Made by a program: the position numbers and the translations under genes. A stretch of 64,000 nt of DNA from Diphasiastrum complanatum (Eukaryota > Streptophyta > Lycopodiopsida > Lycopodiales > Lycopodiaceae): assembly GCA_029204225.1 (NCBI GenBank), contig CM055109.1, forward strand, positions 48,816,599-48,880,598. Direction: 5' to 3'. Positions 59,385 through 64,000 of the stretch are shown piece after piece (the stretch's first letter is position 1; each line of letters starts with the position of its first letter). Under the pieces are notes generated by a model. The model had not been told where the DNA came from. It did no database searches and was given only the letters and a program-made list of their open reading frames with translations.

Positions 59385-59990
59385 CCATTTGTGGTCAAAA
59401 CAGATGCTAGCGACTTTGCAATTGGTGTTGTGCTAACTCAAAGTGGACGACCAGTTGCGTTCGAGAGTAAAAAACTCGAGCCAGCTTAGACTAGATACAT
59501 TGCCTATGAAAAGAAAGTCTTTTCTATAGTCCATGCCCTTAAGACTTGGAGGCATTATTTGCATGGTGCCAACTTTGAGGTCCTGACAGACCATGAGAGT
59601 CTCAGATACCTTTGCAATCAACCTGAGCTTAGAGGTCGGAAAGCTCGTTTGGCAGAGTTGATGCAAGAGTTTGACATGTCTATCAGATATAGACGTGGAA
59701 AATTCAATACAGTAGCAGATGCCCTTAGCAGAATGCCTATGATAAACGAGCTGAGTTTTACTCAGATTCGTAATGAGTTACTCGAGTCCTTGAGAGAGAA
59801 ATGCCAGCATGATGCATTCTTCTCTATTATCTGGAACTCAGTCCAGAGCAGACAGTTACAGACTCCAGAACCAGTTCCCGGGGCTGGTGCCAGTTCATCC
59901 AAGAATACGACAGCTTCCGTTGAGGATGATGATGAGTCCGAGTATACGTCGTCACATGACGTTGAGGATTCTGAGCTTGTATTACCCAAG
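59385..59990 (+). pseudogene. Gypsy RNase H domain
   Basis: TDASDFAIGVVL holds the first catalytic Asp. KVFSIVHALKTWRHYLHGAN has Val at the position usually held by the catalytic Glu (E.LA.V), preceded by YEKK. LTDHESLRYL and ADALSRMPMI complete the domain. A TAG after LEPA lies near 59487. RNase H removes the RNA strand during reverse transcription. A Ser/Glu-rich linker (59880-59985) leads into integrase. Confidence 0.88.
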
Positions 59991-60039
59991 CAAACCCCAG
60001 GGGTTGAGGGTCAGTTGACTCAAGCATTCAAATGGAAAC

Positions 60040-61397
60040 AGTATTTCATTCAGGATGAGTACTTGCTCTATAGAGATAGAGTATGTGTCCCCAATTCAGA
60101 GGATTATAGGCAGCTGGTCCTATATAAATGTCATGACAATCCTAGAGTGGGAAACCCAGGCATACAGAAGATCTATGAGCTTCTTCGTAGGCAATTTTTC
60201 TGGCCCAATATGAAAAAGGATGTCCAACAGTATGTAACCAGTTGCCAGAAATGTCAAGTAAACAAAGCAGAGCGTTTAAAGATAGGAGGGTTGTTGCAGC
60301 CCTTAGAAATATTAGCTGATAAATGGGAGAGTATCTCCATGGATTTTATAGTAGGCCTGCCTAAAACCCAAAAGGGTAATGACGCTCTATGAGTCACATT
60401 TGACCGCCTGACCAAAATGGCTCATTTTATTCCAAACAAAACAACCGTTAGAGCTCCAGAGTTAGTGAGGTTGTTTGTAGACAGGCTATTAAAATTGTAC
60501 GGTCTACCTTCCGGCATAGTCAGCGACCGGGACAGTAAGTTTACTGGAAATTTTTGGAGGGCAGTATTCCATCATCTCCATACTAAACTTAATATGAGTA
60601 CCACCGACCATCCACAGACGGACGGTCAAACAGAGAGGGTAAATCAGGTGCTGGAGGATATGCTTCGTGCATACGTCAGCAAGAGGCAGACTAATTGGGA
60701 GGAGTATCTCTCAATATTAGAGTTCGCTTACAACAGTACCAAACATTCAGCTACGGGATACAACCCATTTATGTTGATGTACGGTTTTCAGTCCCGATCA
60801 CCCACAGCTGTAGGGTTTAAACAAGAAAAAGTTGAAGCAACCAGAAACTTTTTAGAGGACCTAAACCAGATGATAGAACATGCTAAGCGTAGCATTAGGC
60901 AGTCCCAGGATCGAGCCAGACATTATGCAGATCCACATAGACGGGATGTGCAGTTCTCCACTGGTGAGAAAGTCTACTTGAGAGTCCCAGTCGACTCTAA
61001 AACCCTCAAATTAGGAGTGTGTGCTAAGTTGGATCCAAGGTATTGTGGTCCCTTTACCATCAGTAGGAGACTAGGCGAGGTCACCTATGAACTGGAACTC
61101 CCACACAGCAGTAAGGTTTTTTCAGTCTTTCATGTAAGTCAGTTACGAAGAGCCTTAACCAGATCAGACAATCAGGTAAGGGACACTGTCCTAGTTCTCC
61201 CATTGGATCCTCAGCAACCTCCACATGAACCAGAGGAGATTCTTGATAGTAGAGAGACGCAGACTCGTCATACTCTATATCGAGAATATCTGGTTAAGTG
61301 GAATGATCAGCCTGTTGAGAATGCTACTTGGGAAAGAGGCAGCATCCTTCGCAAGATTTTTCCAGACTTTGTCTTAGAGGACCAAGACGGTTCTTAA
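60040..61397 (+). pseudogene. Gypsy integrase with chromodomain
   Basis: The zinc domain is KCHDNPRVGNPGIQKIYELL with CQKCQVNKAERLK. The core follows: SMDFIVGLPKTQKG, D in FDRLTKMAHF, D in SDRDSKFTGNF, E in TDGQTERVNQVLEDML; then EFAYNSTKHSATGYNPFMLM. The C-terminal part has GEKVYLRVP, LDPRYCGPFTISRRL and FSVFHVSQLRRAL. The chromodomain is YREYLVKWNDQPVENATWE, about 25 residues before the end. A TGA (near 60390) replaces the expected Trp before VTFDRL; otherwise 326 codons are open. The enzyme would insert the element, guided by the chromodomain. Confidence 0.93.
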
Positions 61398-61408
61398 GGG
61401 GGAGGGAG
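61395..61408 (+). other. Polypurine tract
   Basis: AAGGGGGAGGGAG lies immediately before the 3' LTR, overlapping the integrase stop codon. It primes plus-strand DNA synthesis in this class of element. Confidence 0.85.
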
Positions 61409-61764
61409 TGTTACGAGCTCATGACCAGTGCCGAACCCTAGAGAACATAGATAGGTCAGATACCACATTCAGGGTCGTGTCCAGCGTAAACGACCAATAG
61501 GACAAGACAGTGTGAGTAGTGTGCTCCAGCACGGTCCATAGCCATGGCGAGCCTAGCACAGTCTAGGGACCTTGTCAGCAGGATAGGGCCCCCAGTTGGG
61601 TCTATGTGCAGTCGGCCACGTCAATGACATGTGGCCGACACTTGGCAGTTGCATGCTACCAGTCCTCACACTGGGCTAGGAGGGGCTTACTCTATATCAG
61701 GGAGTAGGCAAGGTTGCGTGGATTAGTTAGTGTTTTTCCTACTGTGGTGTTAGGATCTATTACA
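61409..61764 (+). repeat. 3' LTR, 356 bp
   Basis: It runs from TGTTACGAGC to CTATTACA and pairs with 55633-55990. Most differences from the 5' LTR are transitions. Confidence 0.95.
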
Positions 61765-62200
61765 AGCGTGGAGGTCTGTCTCGGAGGAATATGGGGTGAC
61801 GGTTGAATGCGGTCGGTTGGGATGGAATGCGGTCGCAACAGCCCAAGGCGGTCACTACGGTTGAAGAGTGGTTCGTTTTCGATAAAAAGTGGTTCTGGCG
61901 ATGGAATGCGGTCGCGACGGGTAGATGTGGATGGTCGCGATGGAATGGGGTCGCGACGGGTGGATGCGGATGGTTGCGATGGTGAGGAACCCCGTCAGTT
62001 GAGACATGATAGAATCTCTTCGGTTGAGATTTGAACGAGCACTCTGGTTGAGAATTGAGCAATGTGCTCCGGTTGAGATTCAACATAGTGCGTCGGTTGA
62101 GATCTGACAATGGCTATCGGTTGAGATTGGATTGTGTGTCAGTTGAGATTTAATAGATCAATCTGATTGAGAATGGAAGCGTGAGGGGACGGGAGGAGCG
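61765..62200. repeat. CGGTTGAGATTTGA minisatellite, right part
   Basis: The sequence resumes the G-rich repeat interrupted at 55632: first GAATGCGGTCG-type units (61800-61980), then CGGTTGAGAT-type units (61990-62180). The order of the two types is the same as on the left side. Confidence 0.85.
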
Positions 62201-62451
62201 TGAGCTTGTGTTGAAGGAAATCTAGCTTTGTCAGTGCGTTTTGCTAACAAGGAGTCGGCCAACGGACTTGCAAGTGTATCAGTCCGTGGATTTGGGCAAC
62301 GATGCAACCATTGATGTGGCTCTGTCCAGTTTGTAGTAACTCAGATGTGTGAAAAGGTTGGGAGTTTGTTTGCAGGGATCTGAGTGGGGACAATGTTGCA
62401 GTTCTTATGGATTTAGAATGCGTTGGAATTCAAGTGGCAACGAGGTCAAAT
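62201..62451. other. No recognised feature
   Basis: Non-repetitive sequence between the minisatellite and the dispersed repeat. No coding motif found. Confidence 0.4.
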
Positions 62452-62640
62452 GTTTACGAATCCCCTGCTCCAAAGGATCTGTTGGTTTAAAGTTCTTTTG
62501 CTTACTTTTTCTTCTGCCTGTAAGCAGAGGCAGTGGGCTCTTGCTTAAGTTATTCGTTCTTGTTCAAAGTCCAAAATCAGGTAAAAAGGAATAGATCAAC
62601 GTTGTAGTAATTTTGTCATGCATGTCAGAGGACAACTCAG
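62452..62640. repeat. Dispersed repeat, copy 2
   Basis: It matches 49419-49590 in the same orientation, about 13 kb apart. The two copies lie on opposite sides of the third Tat-like region, which would fit LTR-related ends of one element, but no primer site or TG..CA ends are clear. Confidence 0.78.
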
Positions 62641-62810
62641 GGTCGTTCTCTCTTGAAAAGACTCACATTCAAAGAGAGATGCAAGCCATGAACATTCATT
62701 TACAGATCAGTATGCAGCCCAAATGAATATTCGAAAGATTCTACAGATACCTACTCTAAAAACGAATTTAATCAGATCCTACACTTTACTAAAATTGAGC
62801 TACACTTGCC

Positions 62811-63160
62811 AAGGGGGGAGGGGGTACACCCTCCCCCCACCTCACCCCGCTCCCCTGCACGACCAACCTTCCACCTCACCCCACTCCCCCCGCTCCCCTA
62901 CACACTGCTCAAGGAACATACACTATGGGCCGCTGGCCCGATTCGTCGCCCAAATACCTCAACATCCCACGCACCCTGCACGGCTCCCCAACAGCTTCCA
63001 TGCACGGCTCTCCATCGTGGGCCTATGTGGGTGTTGGGCACGGTGAACCGATAGCGGCCCGGGGTGTGCAGCAAAGCATTAGGAGGCCCTGCACGGCCGC
63101 ATGCAGGGGAGCGCCGGGGGGTGGGGGGGGAGGGGGCGGGTGTACCCTCCCCCCTTCATT
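62811..63160. mobile_element. GC-rich foldback element, ~350 bp
   Basis: The left end AAGGGGGGAGGGGGTACACC and the right end GGTGTACCCTCCCCCCTT are inverted repeats of about 18 bp. The inside is GC-rich (CCCCGCTCCCC repeats on the left, GGGG runs on the right) and clearly unlike the AT-rich surroundings. I see no transposase, so it could be a MITE or other non-autonomous element. No target duplication is clear. Confidence 0.6.
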
Positions 63161-63165
63161 TTGAT

Positions 63166-63525
63166 TACTAACTAGTATTCCTCGCCTCTCATACTCGGCT
63201 CTCAGTCTTCGTTAGTCTCGTCTTCTCAGGGACCTCCTCGGTCTAAGGTGAGAGGTGCTCTTGAGTTGCTCTGTCCGATTATCTTGGAGGTTCGTCAGAA
63301 TCAGCCAACATCTAACCAAGAGGAGGGCATTTCCCACACTTATTTTTCAATTGTACAATTATCCGCACATGTGAATGTACTTGTCTTGATGATTTATGCA
63401 TGGTAGAGAGTGCTCTTGCCTTAGGTTTATGAAATAGATCTTGGTTCTCAATCTATGTGCAATCACCACATCTTAGGAGATCAAAACCACACTTTGTGGC
63501 ATTTCCACACGTGTGAAATTCAACA
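63166..63525 (+). mobile_element. Copia LTR end (left boundary unknown)
   Basis: The sequence ends GAAATTCAACA directly before TGGTATCAGAGC, so at least the final part is a copia 5' LTR. The left boundary was not found; the start is limited here to the end of the foldback element. Confidence 0.55.
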
Positions 63526-63537
63526 TGGTATCAGAGC
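63526..63537 (+). other. Copia primer-binding site
   Basis: TGGTATCAGAGC, a full initiator-Met tRNA type site, follows an LTR end in CA. Confidence 0.8.
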
Positions 63538-64000
63538 TAGCCTAAGATATCCATGCATATGTCAAGTTTGATGTGAAATTTTTTTTTGAAATCAAGATTT
63601 TGTGAGTGTAGATGCATCTCCTTGTCTATCTTTGTGATTTTAGGATCAAGAAGGGTCATAATCATTATGAATGGACCTGATCTGGTACTGTACGGAATTC
63701 ATCGCTTAGACACGTGCGAGGTACAACCAACTTTGATGGTGTGGTTCTCCTCCAAGTTAGATCCAAAATCTATGCTAGATAGCTTGCTAGAAAGCTATAA
63801 AAGTCTAGTTTCTAATGCAATTTGTTTCAAACATTTGGATGAGCCAATCAAAAGCTATAGCCTTTTGAATGAGGGTACGTAGGAAACCTAAACCTGTATG
63901 GACACTTTTGGTTTGATCCATATCTTGCTTGTTTGATCCAAAAACTTAGAAAAAAGCTTGCCAATCTTGTCTATTTGAGATCTAGACAAATTTTTGATGT
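63538..64000 (+). other. Interior start of a copia-like element
   Basis: An open frame of 98 codons (63586-63882) lies after the primer-binding site. It does not show the usual gag motif and I do not recognise it. The element continues beyond the window. Confidence 0.35.

Larger units (their letters stand above)
55633..61764 (+). mobile_element. Structurally complete gypsy chromovirus, 6.13 kb
   Basis: The element has LTRs at 55633-55990 and 61409-61764, a primer site, gag, a partial protease, RT, RNase H, integrase with chromodomain, and a polypurine tract in the standard gypsy order. It is flanked on both sides by AGCGT (55628-55632 and 61765-61769), a 5-bp target-site duplication that shows a single insertion event. 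By eye the LTRs differ at about 22 positions plus a 2-bp indel, so they are about 94% identical. Stops, a frameshift and loss of the protease active site make it non-autonomous. Confidence 0.95.

Overview
This window looks like nuclear DNA of a land plant with a large, repeat-rich genome. Two intron-containing host genes are recognisable: an ALG13-type glycosyltransferase subunit (1985-2739, +, 3 exons, 174 aa) and an IQ67-domain calmodulin-binding protein (35333-37452, -, 5 exons, 580 aa). The IQ67 domain carries the phase-0 intron typical of plant IQD genes. Nearly everything else is LTR-retrotransposon DNA at different stages of decay, plus tandem repeats and GA/CT microsatellites. I cannot name the species.

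Layout. 1-3040: GA-rich sequence, a gypsy gag remnant, two hairpins and ALG13. 3043-8880: a chain of Ty1/copia pieces in + orientation in which one LTR is followed directly by another primer-binding site. 8880-21095: Ty3/gypsy Tat/Athila-like material, + strand: accessory ORF copy 1, LTR, broken pol, accessory ORF copy 2, LTR, primer-binding site, leader. 21096-27933: a decayed gypsy chromovirus on the - strand with both LTRs. 28031-32584: the gag half of a second Tat-like element (-), with a long polypurine leader, primer-binding site and an 804-bp LTR that contains a (GA)65 tract. 32590-34740: copia fragments joined in opposite orientations. 35333-37452: the IQD gene. 37453-42480: non-coding repeats, including a perfect 36-bp inverted repeat. 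42480-45590: copia pieces (-) around one shared LTR. 45600-49400: AT-rich DNA with nested tandem duplications. 50200-55630 and 61765-62200: a third Tat-like gag region (-) with a long G-rich minisatellite upstream of it. 55633-61764: a structurally complete gypsy chromovirus (+) inserted into that minisatellite, with a 5-bp target duplication and LTRs about 94% identical. 62640-64000: a GC-rich foldback element and a copia LTR end with its primer-binding site.

None of the retroelements appears able to move by itself. All have stop codons, frameshifts or lost domains. In the youngest one most stops fit CAG-to-TAG, CGA-to-TGA or TGG-to-TAG/TGA changes, as expected from deamination of methylated cytosine. 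The least familiar item is the large accessory ORF of the Tat-like family (10490-12430 and 16795-19640). It lies between integrase and the 3' LTR, is conserved in two copies, and I cannot assign it to a known protein family by eye. All boundaries and identities were read by eye from the sequence; no search was run.
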